This document shows, one piece after another, positions 18,538 through 30,504 of a DNA stretch of 64,000 nt. The DNA is taken from assembly GCF_025602895.1 (NCBI RefSeq), contig NW_026516282.1, positions 62,001 to 126,000 of the forward strand, written 5' to 3'. The notes beneath the pieces are model-generated. The model worked only from the letters and a program-made list of their open reading frames with translations. It was not told where the DNA came from and ran no database searches. The first letter of the stretch is position 1; the number at the start of each line of letters is the position of its first letter. A program made the translations under genes and the position numbers. The stretch comes from Polychytrium aggregatum (taxonomy: Eukaryota; Chytridiomycota; Chytridiomycetes; Polychytriales).

Positions 18538-18893
18538 CGCTTAAATCCGAAACAAACGAGACACACGCCCATCCCATTTCCCAGCGATATGTGAGACGTC
18601 CCGCGGAGAGCAAAGCCATAAGACAGGAAAACGATCACCTCTGCAGCCTCTAAGCGAGGGACACGAGTCGCTCTCTGGTCGCCACAGCCGCCCTGGATAC
18701 GACCGTCATGATGCTCTTGGACATACTGAAGTGGTGGCAACTTGTGCAGGCTGTGAAGCATCGCAGTGCAGCGGTGCGAAGATCAAGACTGCGGTGCTTG
18801 GCCATCGTAGCGACGGGTGGGTGTGTATTCAGGACCAGAAAAATAACAACCCTGACTTAGAACAGGAGGTCCCGTTTCGTTTTGGGAAAGCCA
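18538..18893 (-). mobile_element. Decayed, internally deleted relic of the Fanzor-mariner family
   Basis: 356 bp. The left end (CGCTTAAATCCGAAACAAAC then GAGACA) aligns with the left repeat of the 1098 element. The right end (GGTCCCGTTTCGTTTTGGGA then AAGCCA) aligns with its right repeat and is followed by TA at 18894. Inside, 18608-18690 resembles the 3' end of the Fanzor gene region (GCAAAGCCATAAGA, GCAGCCTCTAAGCGAGG, CGCTCTCTGGTC). The stretch 18710-18800 resembles the transposase 5' region (ATGCTCTTGGACATACTGAA, GCATCGCAGTGCAGCGGTGC). The middle of both genes is missing. It is clearly older than the other two copies and belongs to the same or a sister subfamily. Confidence 0.75.
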
Positions 18894-18930
18894 TAATCCA
18901 CCTCTAGAGCAGCAGAGACGGCAACTCGCA

Positions 18931-20247
18931 TTAGGAAGAGCGACAAACGACGATGTACACAAGCTCCAAACAGTATCGTTCCCACACTTTACTCTCATCA
19001 ACTGCTCGCCGAACCGAGTCGATCCGATCCGATCCGATCCGATCCGGGCAGTTCAGCAACAACGACAAACCTGTTGTCGTCAGCTCCTCCGGATGTGAAG
19101 ATGGAATCGTGGCAGGATAGAGACCAACGAGCCAGCCGAGCTGGATCTTGAGCTCCTCGTATGCATCGCTAAAGCCGTGGTCGCCGTTGCATTCGCGACA
19201 GTGATGGCCAAGATTTCGAGCCCATTCGCTCACAAGGGTCGTTCCGTAGAGCCTGCCTGCTTTCCACAAAGCGGAATGAATCGGTGCCGCAGCGGTACAA
19301 TACGGTGAGTGTTCTTTGTATGTGGTCGAAGCAGGAGGGGACAACAGCGTCGACTATCAATATGGATTGAACGGCTGGCCCACAACCACAAGCACAGCCC
19401 CGATGTAATGGAATACAATTCAATGAAATACCATTCCCTTCCATGAATCACACCACATTACTGCGCCAGCAACAGCCGCTCGACCAGGATGGCTCCGTCT
19501 CCACTCACCTTGGTCTCGGAGCCGCCGTCCGATCTCGACCAGGACCAAGCGCCACTGTCTGGCCAGACGGCGATAGAGCTCAATGCGAGTTTCGAGATTG
19601 TGGCTGGGGTTTTGCCAGACGGGCAGGCGATGAACCACCTCAGTGGCCAGGTGCAGATACGCCAGGGCATCGACGGGGTAGCTCGCATCGATGGCCAGGC
19701 CCTCCGGCTCCCGTCCTGCGCGCGGCTCGGTGAAGTAGTCGAGGTGAAAGACCAGCGAGTCCTGCAAGGCCGCCAGGGCGGGGGCGACCCGGTTGAAGGC
19801 ATAGTCGGAGCAGCGGTCGGGTCCCCATCGAGAGTATGGGAACGTTTCGTTGAGTCGCCGCTCGAGCTCCAGTAGGGTGTGCTTGGCGTGTGGGATGCTG
19901 AGAGCCGGCATCAGCCCCCTGACGTCTGAATCGAGCTGCGGATGCTGCTCGACGAGGCTGGCGACCAGATCCTGCAGCTGGGAGCGGTCGAGGGTCGCGA
20001 GCAGGCTGTGGAGACCCGGCCGTGACGTTTGTGGCGAGATGGGCGGCTCAGAGAGAGCAGCCAAATCGTTTGGTGAGGACCGGGAGACGAGTTGGGGATT
20101 CGCTGTTGGCTTCATGCGTTTGAAGTAGGCGTCCGATTCGGTTACCGACGAGACGCACTGCATCACAGCGGAACCTTCGTCGGCAGCCGAATAGTGGCGA
20201 TGATAATGGTGGTGGTCTTCGATTGATTTGCGCTTCAGGGACAGCAT
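18931..20247 (-). CDS. cut8: Cut8/STS1 nuclear proteasome tether, copy 1
   Basis: Starts at ATG 20247 (MLSLKRKSIEDHHHYHRHYS). Exon 1 ends at 19509 before GTGAGT; exon 2 begins at 19256 after GCAG, giving ...RRLRDQ-G-RLYGTTLVSEWARN. Family features: a basic N-terminus, a central helical bundle (LLATLDRSQLQDLVASLVEQ, ERRLNETFPYSRWGPDR, SDYAFNRVAPALAALQDSLV), HLATEVVHRLPVW and a final helix with C/H (HHCRECNGDHGF, EELKIQLGWLVGLYP). Cut8/STS1 tethers the 26S proteasome at the nuclear envelope and is itself short-lived. The C-terminal tail past EELTTT is uncertain and includes a GATCC pentamer repeat. Its closest relative is the next gene upstream. Confidence 0.85.
19018..19047. repeat. GATCC pentanucleotide repeat
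   Basis: About five units of GATCC at the 3' end of Cut8 copy 1, encoding DRIGSDRIDS if translated. They may be in the 3' UTR if the frame ends earlier by splicing. Confidence 0.8.
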
Positions 20248-21075
20248 GGCGATTCGGCCAGTGTCCGCCATGAGGAGTGCACAGGGCAATGCGAGCAACA
20301 GAAGGAGCAGTGGCCGCCGACAAATGAGCAACAACACGCGCGAATAGGTTTCGACGCGGCCGAGGCGAGATTCGCAAAGTAGCGACGCCGGGAGCCTCCA
20401 GGAGCGAGATGGACGGTTGTAGAGGAGCAGTGGAGAGTGAGGATCGTGCAGCCAAGCGGGAGGGACGAGACCAGCACCCGCAGCCGACGGCTGCCGCCAT
20501 TTTGCATCCATGATATGAGCAAAGCCCGCGGAAATCCTCGGAGCAGCAGCCGTCGAGGACCTGAGCCTCGAGGCGATGCAGATCTCGCCCGGGTGGGACC
20601 ACACTTGCAGACCAACATGAGGGGGACACGAGAGGGCATCGTGGAAGATGAGTGGTAAGATGGCCAGCGCGCAAATCGCTTGATGTATTGTAGCTGGGGG
20701 AAGGGGAGGGATGCGTCACAGGGCAGCCGGGGCCCGCCTTGGTCGTCTCGAGAAGTGGCTCGTCGCCTCACCAAAAGGTGTGCCATTTGCTGATCGCAGT
20801 GAGAATATCGCTGCGACAAACCAGTGGCGGAGCGCTGATCGCCTCAGACAGCAACGGGTGGATGCAAAGGGAGTGTTGATGAACACAGACCAAAAACGAT
20901 GTGGGAATAAATAGAAAGATGCAATCCTGGTGACGCAGATGCGGTGGTGGTGGTGGTGGCGAGTGAGTTGCGCGTTCAGAGACAGGGCTGGTTGATGAGC
21001 CCGTGGGAGCCCTGCAGAGAGCCAAAGACGGAGCGGCCGGTGGACATTCGACGCAGGGGGCTTGAGTCTGATAGA
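20248..21075. other. Intergenic between the tandem Cut8 genes
   Basis: 828 bp holding the promoter of copy 1 and the 3' flank of copy 2. Open frames here lack domain signals. Confidence 0.5.
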
Positions 21076-22597
21076 TTAACCAGCGCGAGGGCAAGGCGGG
21101 CGAGGCAGGGATTTGGATTGCCACAGGAGGGTTTGAGCAAGTGCACAGTTGGGTGGATTGACAGGCGATATAGCGGTGGTTGGTGGTTGTGGTGGTGGCG
21201 ATGGCAACGGTGCCGTTTCCGGTTTGGGGCGCGAGGGCACGAAAGATAGCAACAGTCCAAGATGCATCAGTATCGTGATTGCCGAACATGAGGCATCGCC
21301 CTGATCCAGAGCGGCAGTGACCCATGAGCCGCAGCGAGCAGCGATCAGGAGCCAGCGAAACTCACCAAGTGACGGATCTGGCAGACCAGATCGTGGGTTC
21401 AGGCCAATGAGCCAACCAAGCTGACGCTTGAACTCTTCCAGAGCCTCGTCAAAGCCGTGGGCACCCTTGCACTCGGTATAGTGGTGGTTGAGACTGCGGG
21501 CCCAATCACCGATGACGCTGGCGCCAAAGATCTTGCCTGTGAGGGATGGAGGGATAGAGAGCAGTTAGGGAGGGTACAGCCAAGTGTATAAAGCGATACG
21601 AACCCACATCCGGACAACCACACGACTAGACAACCTAGCCATCCCGCAACTGCCCAGGACGCACCTTCTTCCTTGAATCTTCGGCCGATTTCGATATAGG
21701 CGAATCTCCAGGCACGAGCCAGCTGTACGTACAGGTCCGTGGTGGTTTCGATATTGTGTGTCTGTGGACGAAGAGAGTGGGGAGGGATTTAGTGGATGGA
21801 GTAAAGGCCGGATTGATGTGTGGGAGATCATCAATCAGAGCTGAAGCATCGAGAAATGTGAAACGATGAGCAGGACCTGGCCATCCACATTCGAGCACGA
21901 ACGAAAGACATCCGGTGTCGTGCGGGAGGCGCCGGAGAGATGAGGGAGTCACCACCCACAGCGAAGGGCTGAGGATTACCTCGTTGGTCCAGCGGGGAAG
22001 ACGATGCACCAGGCTGGTGACAAAGTGCAGGTATGCCATCGAGCACTGGGGGAACTCGTGGTACATGGACTCGGGATACGATTGCGGCAGGGTGAAGAAA
22101 GTGAGGTAGTGGAGGACCAGCTCCTTGAGCTCAAACAGGTGGGGGCGCACCCGGTTGAAAGCATAATCGGAGCGGTCCTGGCCAAACTTGGAGTACGGGA
22201 ATGCGTCATTGAGCTTCTTCTCGGCCTGGATCAGAAGCGCCGAGACGGTGGAGAGCGTGGGCCGAGGCACAAGCGAGGTGATGGAGGCGTGGAGGGCGGG
22301 ATGGGCAGACATGACTTGGGTGATGATGCCGATCAACTCAGCCTTGTCCAGGGTGGCCAAGAGTTTGGGCAGATGGGGATCGACAGAAACTGCGGGGGCC
22401 GCAGGCTCCGGTGCAGCGACAGCGACCGCATGGGGCTCGATGGACGGAGGGGGCTGCGAGAACAGCGGCTGCGAAGAATCGGGCTGCTGGTAGTGGCTGG
22501 GACGGATGCGCTTGGGAATAAGCACCGATCGCTCATCCTGCTGCATATCCATTGCAGCGTCGGCGGTAGGAGGCGCCTTTCTCTTGAGCGAATACAT
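21076..22597 (-). CDS. cut8: Cut8/STS1 nuclear proteasome tether, copy 2
   Basis: Starts at ATG 22597 (MYSLKRKAPPTADAAMDMQQ). Exon 1 is 22597-21980 (GTAATC donor), exon 2 is 21761-21665 (THNIETTTDLYVQLARAWRF ... GRRFKEE), and exon 3 begins at 21536 (GKIFGASVIGDWARSLNHHY). Conserved blocks match copy 1: LLATLDKAELIGIITQVMSA, LNDAFPYSKFGQDRSDYAFN, HFVTSLVHRLPRWTNE and FKRQLGWLIGLNP. The open frame runs to 21076, but a good donor (GTGAGT) follows PDPSL near 21370, so the true 3' end may lie in a further exon. The same strand, intron positions and order show a tandem duplication. Confidence 0.85.
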
Positions 22598-23233
22598 GGC
22601 GGGGATTGGCCAGGAGTGAAACTGGTGCGGCAGCAAAACTGGGTATGCTGGATATACTGGGAAATCGAAGCAGCACAACGACGACCAGGATCGTCAGGGG
22701 TCGCAGCAGTGGCAGTAGTAGCTGCAGTAGAAGACGGAGGCAAAGAGCGGCTGAGCTCTGATGCTTTAGAGCGAAGGAGCGGTGCGGCAGACGAAATGCC
22801 CTGAGGAGATCAGCGGCAGCCCAACAGAGGCGATGACGTGGAGGCGATGGAGAGCAAGAGGAGGAAGAGGAGGAAGCGCAGGAGGAAGGGCAGAAGGAGG
22901 AGGGACAGCAACGGAAGCCAAAGCACGGGGCGAGATCGGGACGAGACCGGACGAGAGGGCGGCGAGAGGGCTCTCGGAGAGAAGCATTTGAAAGAGGGAC
23001 AAAAATAGATCAATTCACGATACATCAACCGAACAGGCAGCATCACCTGATCGATTCGACTCGTGAGTGGTAGGACTCGTTTGGTTGACTCGTTTGGTTG
23101 ACTCGTTTGGTTGACTCGTGAGTGAGATGAATTGTGAATGGTTGGAATCGCCGCCGCTTGATCGCCACAATGCCCAACTCGATTCCTTGGTATGTTCAAA
23201 TTGGGCTTGGAAATAATGCCAGTCACAATCAAA
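22598..23233. other. Intergenic, Cut8 copy 2 promoter to tRNA
   Basis: GC-rich and purine-biased 22840-22950 (plus strand), then AT-richer with a 13-bp minisatellite (23074-23120). No gene seen. Confidence 0.5.
23074..23120. repeat. 13-bp tandem repeat GACTCGTTTGGTT
   Basis: About 3.5 copies, flanked by ACTCGTGAGTG on both sides. Confidence 0.85.
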
Positions 23234-23314
23234 GTCAGGATGTCCGAGTGGTTAAGGAGTTGCACTCGAAATGCAATGGGCTCGCCCGCGCAGGTTCGAA
23301 TCCTGCTTCTGACG
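23234..23314 (+). tRNA. tRNA-Ser (anticodon CGA)
   Basis: The acceptor stem GTCAGGA pairs with TTCTGAC (one G-T). The D arm is GAGTGGTTAAGG. The anticodon stem TTGCA/TGCAA encloses loop CTCGAAA with anticodon CGA (codon UCG). A long variable arm (class II) follows, and the T arm is CAGG-TTCGAAT-CCTG. The A box and the B box (GGTTCGAATCC) are intact, and there is no intron. The unpaired G at 23314 is the discriminator base. Confidence 0.95.
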
Positions 23315-23320
23315 CTGTCC

Positions 23321-23324
23321 TTTT
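23321..23324 (+). terminator. RNA polymerase III T-run terminator
   Basis: TTTT seven bases after the mature tRNA-Ser end. Confidence 0.7.
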
Positions 23325-23690
23325 GTCCCTCTCATTTTGGTCTGCCTCTCGTTTGTTTTCAGCACTTTTGTCTCAAGCGCTCATGTTCCAACTCTCCTGT
23401 CCATCACCATGCGACCATGGATATGTGTACTTTTGTCGGCACTCGCTTGCCCATGCATCTCTTCTCTCGACAACCATTCCTTCGCGCCCCGTCCAGTCCA
23501 TGTTCTCCCATATCCCGCTCGGGACTGCCACTGGCCAGGCCGTCGTTCGCGCTGAAGTGCTTGCTCGACGCTCCCCCCCCCTCCTCTGCTCGCATCTGGC
23601 ATGCTCCGATCCTTGACCTCCGGCGCAACAAGCCCCCTCGCTCTCTACTTCTCGCGCCGCTTCGTAAAACTACCGTTGCCGTTGCCGCAT

Positions 23691-25931
23691 ATGCTGCCCA
23701 ACAAGTCCAGGCGTGTCCATGATGGCCCTGATAGTCCATCACAGTCCCAGCGGTCCGCTCCTTCGGATCGAGACAACGAGCCAGACTATCGATCCAGCAA
23801 TCGAGCCGGCGCTGCACCCCCTGATAGAAATAGCCACCATCCCAACGGCCGGCCGGATAGCGGCTTTGGCAGTCGATCCGAATACCGCCAGGGCCACCGC
23901 TTCAATAGCCGCCCCGGCAGCCACCCGAGCAACCGCTTCGATGGTCGTCAGGGCACCCCCTCCAACAATCGATTCGACAGCCGCTCCGAGACCAGATCAA
24001 GTCCTGCGTTCACTACCCACCCCGGCCAGCTCGACGGGCCCCCCGAGGGTGACTGCAGTCCCCGCATAGTTTTCCCAGTGCCAACAAAATCAGATCTTCG
24101 CAGACCCAACTCCGGTCTTCCGGTAGCTCAGTACAAGCAGCCGATGGAGATCGGGTTCTTCTCGTTCGATCACCAGCGACAGATCCATTTCTTCAGTGAT
24201 CAGATTCTGGTAATGCATTTGCCTCGCGCATCGTTGTGTCTCCCAGTCCGCCTTGCCGACCAGAGCACATACATCTGTGCTCCACAGCCGCAGGACGCTC
24301 ATTCTTACGAACTATCTGTTCAAGAAATGGTATCGTCCACCGGCCCTCGACCAGTCGCTTCTGGCCGGCTATCCCGACCTCTACGCACCCCGGGAGGACA
24401 TTGACGAGCACCTCGATGGCCTCGTCACTTTCATGCAGGCCTTGAACCAAAAGCAAACGGAAAAGTCCCTCGAGCCGTTCACCCCCAACTTTTGCACCTG
24501 TAAGCCCTGGGTGGCAGTGGAACGCCGCCTGCATGTGTGGCCTGCAGCATATTCGTTTCCTCGTTTCCTCGTTTCTTCGTGCACTCTGATGCCCGGGCTG
24601 CTGTCGATCATTGATCAATCTCTATCCGGGTCGCAGGGCGGGGCCTTATGACCAAGATCATGTGCACCCCGTATGCAAACGAGCCCTGGGAACTGGGTCT
24701 CACCCTCTTCGAGGTTTGTATATATCCCATGCAAGCCTGGTCTGGCGGATCCAGAGCTGCTCGCCCTGGCTATCGAGCTCACCGGTACTCAATCTGCACC
24801 AAAGGGTACCATCTACATTGAGGAGCACAAGTTTCCGTCAAAGTACTCAAACATGAGCCCCGAGGAAGACCGCCGCATGACCTACATGGGGTGAGCTCCC
24901 GTCCATGTCGTGGCTTGTCCTGGGATGCTTGTGTCTGCATCAGACCGCAACAACGATGCTTTGCGTGTGCATACGCACGCTGGCACGGTTCCCACAACCA
25001 ACCTGCTCCCTTTGCTCTGGCATCTCGCTCTTGTGGTGGCTATATTGGTATTTGCAGGTACAAGTTCGAGAGCATATCTACCGCCGATGTACCGCCCTCC
25101 GAGCTGGATCCGTCCAGCGACTCCACCGAGCCCAAGCTCATCAACACGAACGAGCAGTTCTGTTCCGTCTGCAAAACCAAACTGGGTGATCTGTCCCTCA
25201 TCATCGGCGGCGAAGTCGACTGCCAGACCGAGGGCGCCCGCGATCCTGCAAATCCCTCTGCAAACTACATCGAACTCAAGACCAACAAAGTGTTCAAGCA
25301 CGAGCGGCAGCAATTCAACTTTGAGAAGTAAGCGCCTGCGAGATGAAATGGCTGCCGCCTTGATGCTGCTGCCTTGATACTGCTTGCCTTGATGCTGCTG
25401 CCCGGTGGATTTTGATGTGATCCGCAGATTTCGGGTCTTGGTGCAGACATTGATGAGCTTTGCACACATGCTGCTTGCCTCGTCCGCCTCGCTGGCACCC
25501 TTTTCTTTTTTGAATGGCCATCGACACCCGACTCTTCGTTCCATCGTGGCTCACGGTTCCCTTGCTTGCCTGCTGATTGTCGCTTTGCGACATTCGATAG
25601 ATTCAAGCTCCTGCGCATCTGGGCGCAGTCGTTTTTGCTTGGCATCCCCAAGGTTGTTCTTGGGTTCCGCACAGAGGAGGGCATTCTCTCCCATCTGGAA
25701 ACCATGAACACTCTCGAGATCCCCCGAAAAGTCCGCGAGAAGCATCTCTGGGATCCCAATGTGTGCCTTGGGTTCAGCTATGCGCTGTTACGCTGGGTCA
25801 GGAGCCATGTGGTTCGCGACGATCCAAGAGGAGCCTATACCCTGCGCTTTAGCCCCAGCATGGGCCAGGTAGAGTTGTTGCCGTTCGATACCAAGTTCGA
25901 GTTCCTCCCGTCAAGCTTCTACGCAAGATAG
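23691..25931 (+). CDS. rai1: Rai1/DXO decapping nuclease
   Basis: Multi-exon, starting at 23691 (MLPNKSRRVHDGPDSPSQSQ) with an Arg/Ser/Asn-rich disordered N-terminus of about 130 aa. The catalytic part then runs through several exons: PVAQYKQPMEIGFFSFDHQR; LILTNYLFKKWYRPPALDQS with EDIDEHLDGLVTFMQAL; TKIMCTPYANEPWELGLTLF; PKGTIYIEEHKFPSKYSN; INTNEQFCSVCKTKLGDLS with GGEVDC and YIELKT; and LLRIWAQSFLLGIPKVVLGF with FRTEEGI. The metal-binding E-x-D and E-x-K motifs of the family are in place. Rai1 removes incomplete RNA caps and stimulates the 5'-3' exonuclease Rat1 in the nucleus. Introns carry GTAAGC and GTGAGC donors near 24501 and 24890. Exact exon edges were not all resolved. Confidence 0.9.
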
Positions 25932-26268
25932 CGCAGATTCAGCAACACAACAGCGGCCTTTACCACGTCTTCAGCGAGGATCGCCCCCCCCCTCCTCTCC
26001 ACCTCTGGACTTATCCTTTGTAACTGATCGCAGTCTTGGACAGGCGAGTCATGGATATGTAGTATATTGACGCATCGAGAGGCAGACAAGCTCGCGGCTA
26101 AGCAAGAAGACCACGCATTACTGTTTTTGCAACATGAGCCAAGGTTGCCTTCCCTGTACTGATGCCGTCAGCCCCTAGCAAGGGCAGGGGTGGCTACTAC
26201 CGCACGTTCCGGTTGGATATTGGTCCATTCATACAAGCAACACCATATCCACGAATGCGCATGCTGGC
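25932..26268. other. Intergenic between convergent genes
   Basis: 337 bp of 3' flank shared by Rai1 and the channel gene; nothing else seen. Confidence 0.6.
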
Positions 26269-29200
26269 CTATCGGGCCCCAGAGCTGGTGTTGATGGGGT
26301 CGAATTTCAGCGGCCGGTGACGGAGCCCGGTGTTTGCGCCGTGTGCACTAAGGATGCTTGGACTCGGCTGGGCCGACGAGGAGCTCAAGCCGCCATTCAG
26401 ATGGTGGGCCTGTGAATGCGGCGAGTGCGGTGCGCCCTCATTGAGCTCCTCTTGTCCTGAATTGGGAACGGATACCCTCTCGGGAGCGTTCTCCCAGCTA
26501 TCCCAGATCTTGGACAGCTGGAAGCCTCGAATACGATACTCTGTGTAGCCTGAGATGAGCTTGACAGGAATAAACTTGCGCATCCGGTCGTTGGGGGAGT
26601 AGCCGTCACAGCGCTCGCGGACCATCAAAAAGTTGGCGGTCACGAAGCGTTCGTGCAGACGGGACGAGCTCAAAGGCAATGGGGCCAGCTTGTCGGGGTC
26701 GGCTGGCGCTTCAGGCACAAGGTCGAAGGGCACGGAGGTGTCCCGAGCGTGCCCGCGCTTGCGGGAGCTTCGTGTCTTGATGAGGTGCAGAGGCATTGGA
26801 ATGCCCATGGGCACTCGCGGACTGATGCCAAAGCGCTTCATCCAGTACACATAAGGCAGCAGGAGTGGCGACACGCCCCTCATGTTCATCCTTTGCTCGG
26901 TCGTGACGGCTGGCACGCGGCTGTCGATGTGGTTGACAAGGCTAAAGAGCAGACGAACCCCACATTCTGTCAGCCTGGCTCAGCTGCCGAGGGATCCGAT
27001 GATTGTGACTGGGAGGACAAACGACGAGCGTATCCGGGCGAGGGTACGGGCTGCAAGGGGTGATCCGAGAACGACTTGAGACAACAGCTTCGCTCGCGAT
27101 ACTTACATTGCCCACTGATAGTGCCAGTGAGTCTCTGAGTTCTCATAGACATCCATAAAAGTCTTGTTGAGCATGGCGATGAAGAGGTTCAGAAGCAAAA
27201 TGGCTGACCCAGAGGATGCAACAAGATGCGTCAGTCACTTCTCCATCACAGCGTCCAGAGCGCCAAAATATTGGACCAGCGACATGGAGCGCCCAGAGTC
27301 ACCCGCTTCGCTCCTGCTGCAGCCCAAACAATCCGGCAGCCCACCGGTGACGATTTGGTAAATCGAGTACGCGATCAGGGTGAACGTCTTGTCGATGGAG
27401 GTCGAGAACTCGTCGAGCGGCTGTCCCTGGCCAAAGAGGAATCTGACACAAGACACGGAGGAGCCACGATCAGCCTTCAAGCCGATATCGAACAAGTCAG
27501 TCACATCAAGCACAGCCGGACACTTGCAGCCTGGCCAGGGCCAAACCTACCCAAACTGCGACAGCATAGCAATCGATGCGCTGGACCAGTGCACTGCGTC
27601 GGGGTTGCTGTTGCCTGAGTGGTCTCTCATCTGCAGACTAAAGATTTGAGCACTGGAAAAGAACGTGATGGCATAGATCACCGACCAGATGACTAGATCC
27701 TGGGTGATGCAGCTCCACATGGCCACCACCAGCGTGCCCACGCCTGGGAAGCCCACTCCAAAGTAGAGCGAGCGGAGCCAGCCGGCCAGAGCAAGGAGGA
27801 TAACGGCGTTGCTCTCCAGTAGGTACTGCGTCCCTTGGTATTCGCCGGGAACGGGGGCATATCGGATCACGACGATTGCTGACACGAGGAACATGAGCGA
27901 CCACGTGGTAAGGTCATAAAACCACACGAGGATGTTGGAAGGGCCCAGGGGAGTGATCAGGGACCTGGCCTTGTCCTGGAGCACGGAGAAGAGCTGCGAT
28001 GCAGTGGTTGACTCCGGACTTGAGACAGGGTTTGGAGTCTGGGCTCGGGTCTGTCGCGTAGCGGTGTCGGGGGTTCTGGCGGCTGAGGATGCGCCGGAGC
28101 CAGATCCAGGAGTCGGGCGGTAGGACGGCCACTGCTTGCGAGCAAGCGAAAACATAACCTCGCGGACGGTGATGATGGCGACGAGTATGACCGACAAGGC
28201 TTCCAGCACACCCCGGAGGCACTGCGCCGCATTATGGCGCCAGCCCGAGCCTTGGACGATAAACACCTTCCACTGTTCGTAGCGCGAGGGCAGCAGCATG
28301 AACGAAATCGAGAACGCCACAATAAAGACGATATGCAGGTACAGGTCGAACTTGAAGGCCCTGCGCACCGAGGCCTCCCACTTGAGGCGCAGGACCGAGT
28401 GCATGATCGGGTGTGCCAACAGATGGTGGTACCCCTTTTCGATGGCCACCTTGATGGCCGACTTGACGCGGATGGTGGGCGAGAACTTTGTGAAGAGATG
28501 GGAATATTCGCCGCTGTTGATTTGGCCATCGGTCAGATGTCGCACGAGAGGGGTGAGGGCGCCAGTTTCGGTGATGTCCTTGTCTCTCCAGGTATCGATC
28601 TCGTCGACCCTGAACATGTACGAGCGAGACATGCCAAACTGTGTCGCGCAAAGAAAACATGGTCATGCCAAGCTGGTCGTATAGCCACGGGGCGCTACCG
28701 GAGGTGGCATTATCTGGCAAAGCGCTGGCTGCGTGTCGTTATCCTCGATGCAGTCGGGCTGCTCCTTACCTCCCACATGGGGACCTTCATCTTGTCAAGT
28801 ATTTCAGCATGTCCGCGATAGATGGCCAGGAGAAAGGGTGTTTGATTGTCGTTGTTTCGGATATTAAATGGGTGGGATCGGGAGGCACGTCCGTAAACCG
28901 AGTCGCAGTAGCGGACAATCACATCCCAGCAGCTTTCCTTCTGAGGGTTCGCAGAGTTGAACAGACCCCAGTACGCCAAGATCTGCAGTCGGTCAGATGA
29001 ATCAAGAGCACGCTGCGTTAGAATGGCCAATGGGCACAGGGGATCTTCACGGAGATGGTCGTGAGGGCGACCCGCCGGTATTGGGTACTCGTGGTGATAT
29101 GCGCTGACTCACATGCAGCACAGTGTTGCCTGAAAATGCGAGCAGCGTGGTCAGTACTGCGAAAGGATTGCACATCCGAGCGCCATACCACACGCATACT

Positions 29201-30504
29201 CTCTGCCCTATCATCACTCACTGCGGTCGATCTTGGCACCCATGCAAACGATGTGACGGCAGCGGTACAATATCATCCCATCCCTTCTGGCTCATCATGA
29301 TTTGGCTGGCTGTTTGGAACCCCACCATTATCCTCGACTGCACAAGATGGCCCGACGGTTTGGACACAGCCGGATCGCTGTCGTTTGCGGAAGTTGCCGT
29401 AGCGCTCCAGCAGCTTCTCCACAATCTCGTTCGATCCAGCAACGGCGGCAAAGGACCTGTGAGCGGTGCGCATTCATTGCGATGGCACAAGAGATGACGG
29501 CAACGACACACCATACAGTGAGCGGAGGGCTGCATGGTATCGGACAAACGCGCGGGATAATACGGAATCGACCCGATGCGCAATGATGGTGCGGATCTGT
29601 CGCCGGTTTCCTCAGTTGACTACTCACAGGACGGACTTGCTGGGTATGTTTGTAAGAAACCAGACGGCGTTGTTGTGATGGCAGCGAGGCAGTATCGGGG
29701 CCATCGGCGCATGATAGAAGAATATGATCAGTACCAGCGGTCAGGATGGCCAATGTTTTAGGCAGGACAACATCAACGTGCTTGGACCAGAGCCATACCC
29801 GTAGTACATGTAGCCGTTCTGCTCATCGGGTCTGAATGCGGCACCGGACAGGGGAGGCGGAGCGTCCAGCCGAGTGCTTTCGCTGCTGTCATTGTTTCCC
29901 TCGGTCGGGCCAGCAGAGAGCATCTGGCCGCTGGATCCCGAAGTTGCATCAGGGGTCTCATCGGGGAGAAGGGGCTCTGGGTCGTTGGAGTAGTTTGAGA
30001 GCGCGGACGCTCTTCCGGACACGGGGCCAGAGTCGTCGTCATTTGGATCAAACCAGTCGTCGAAACAGGGCTCGCCGACGCTATGGTCGCAGCAGGTTTC
30101 TTGGCCACCATTCTCCACGAGAAGATCGAATATGGCGCGATGGCCTTTGACGGCAGCGAGGTGAAGCGGCGTCTCTCCTTGGTAGCGGCCCTCGCCGTAT
30201 GGCTCGTTTGCCAACCAAGAAGAATACTTTAGCAACAGCTGGACGATCCTGTACGATCCAGACGATGTTGCATCCACTCGATTTCCACTGGCGTCGCGCG
30301 GGTTCGGGTCGCTGTTGAGAATGGCGACGTGCAGCAGGGTCTCGTTTTCCTCGCCTCGCTGACGGATCTCCTGTCCGAGCTTGCGGGGGAGGCTGGCGGG
30401 AGGTTTCTCAGGATTGATCTCGGCATGCTTGCAGAACTTTGAGTAGTCGCCTTCCCGGGCGGCTTTCCACAAGGGACGACACAGATGCAGATACTGCTTG
30501 AAGG
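26269..30504 (-). CDS. Ankyrin-repeat TRP (TRPV-like) cation channel
   Basis: A long multi-exon gene. The N-terminal exon (about 30504-29803) carries WKAAREGDYSKFCKHAEIN and ankyrin repeats (NETLLHVAIL, GETPLHLAAVKGHRAIFDLL). More ankyrin units follow in small exons (RSFAAVAGSNEIVEKLLERY; NDNQTPFLLAIYRGHAEILD). The 28632-27547 exon has a linker and TM1-TM5 (LYLHIVFIVAFSISFMLLPS, VLEALSVILVAIITVREVMF, MFLVSAIVVIRYAPVPGEYQ, NAVILLALAGWLRSLYFGVG, VIWSVIYAITFFSSAQIFSL). A pore region is near 27400 (FTLIAYSIYQIVTGGLPDC). TM6 is near 27200 with ILLLNLFIAMLNKTFMDVYE, the TRPV/TRPC signature, and a long cytosolic tail runs to 26269. The start exon was not found; the frame before WKAAREG reaches a likely acceptor near 30505. 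It should be a plasma or endomembrane calcium-permeable channel. Confidence 0.85.

Noticed and set aside
22766-23265. Minus-strand Leu-rich ORF
   Set aside because: Hydrophobic run comes from a purine-rich tract on the opposite strand and the frame overlaps the tRNA.
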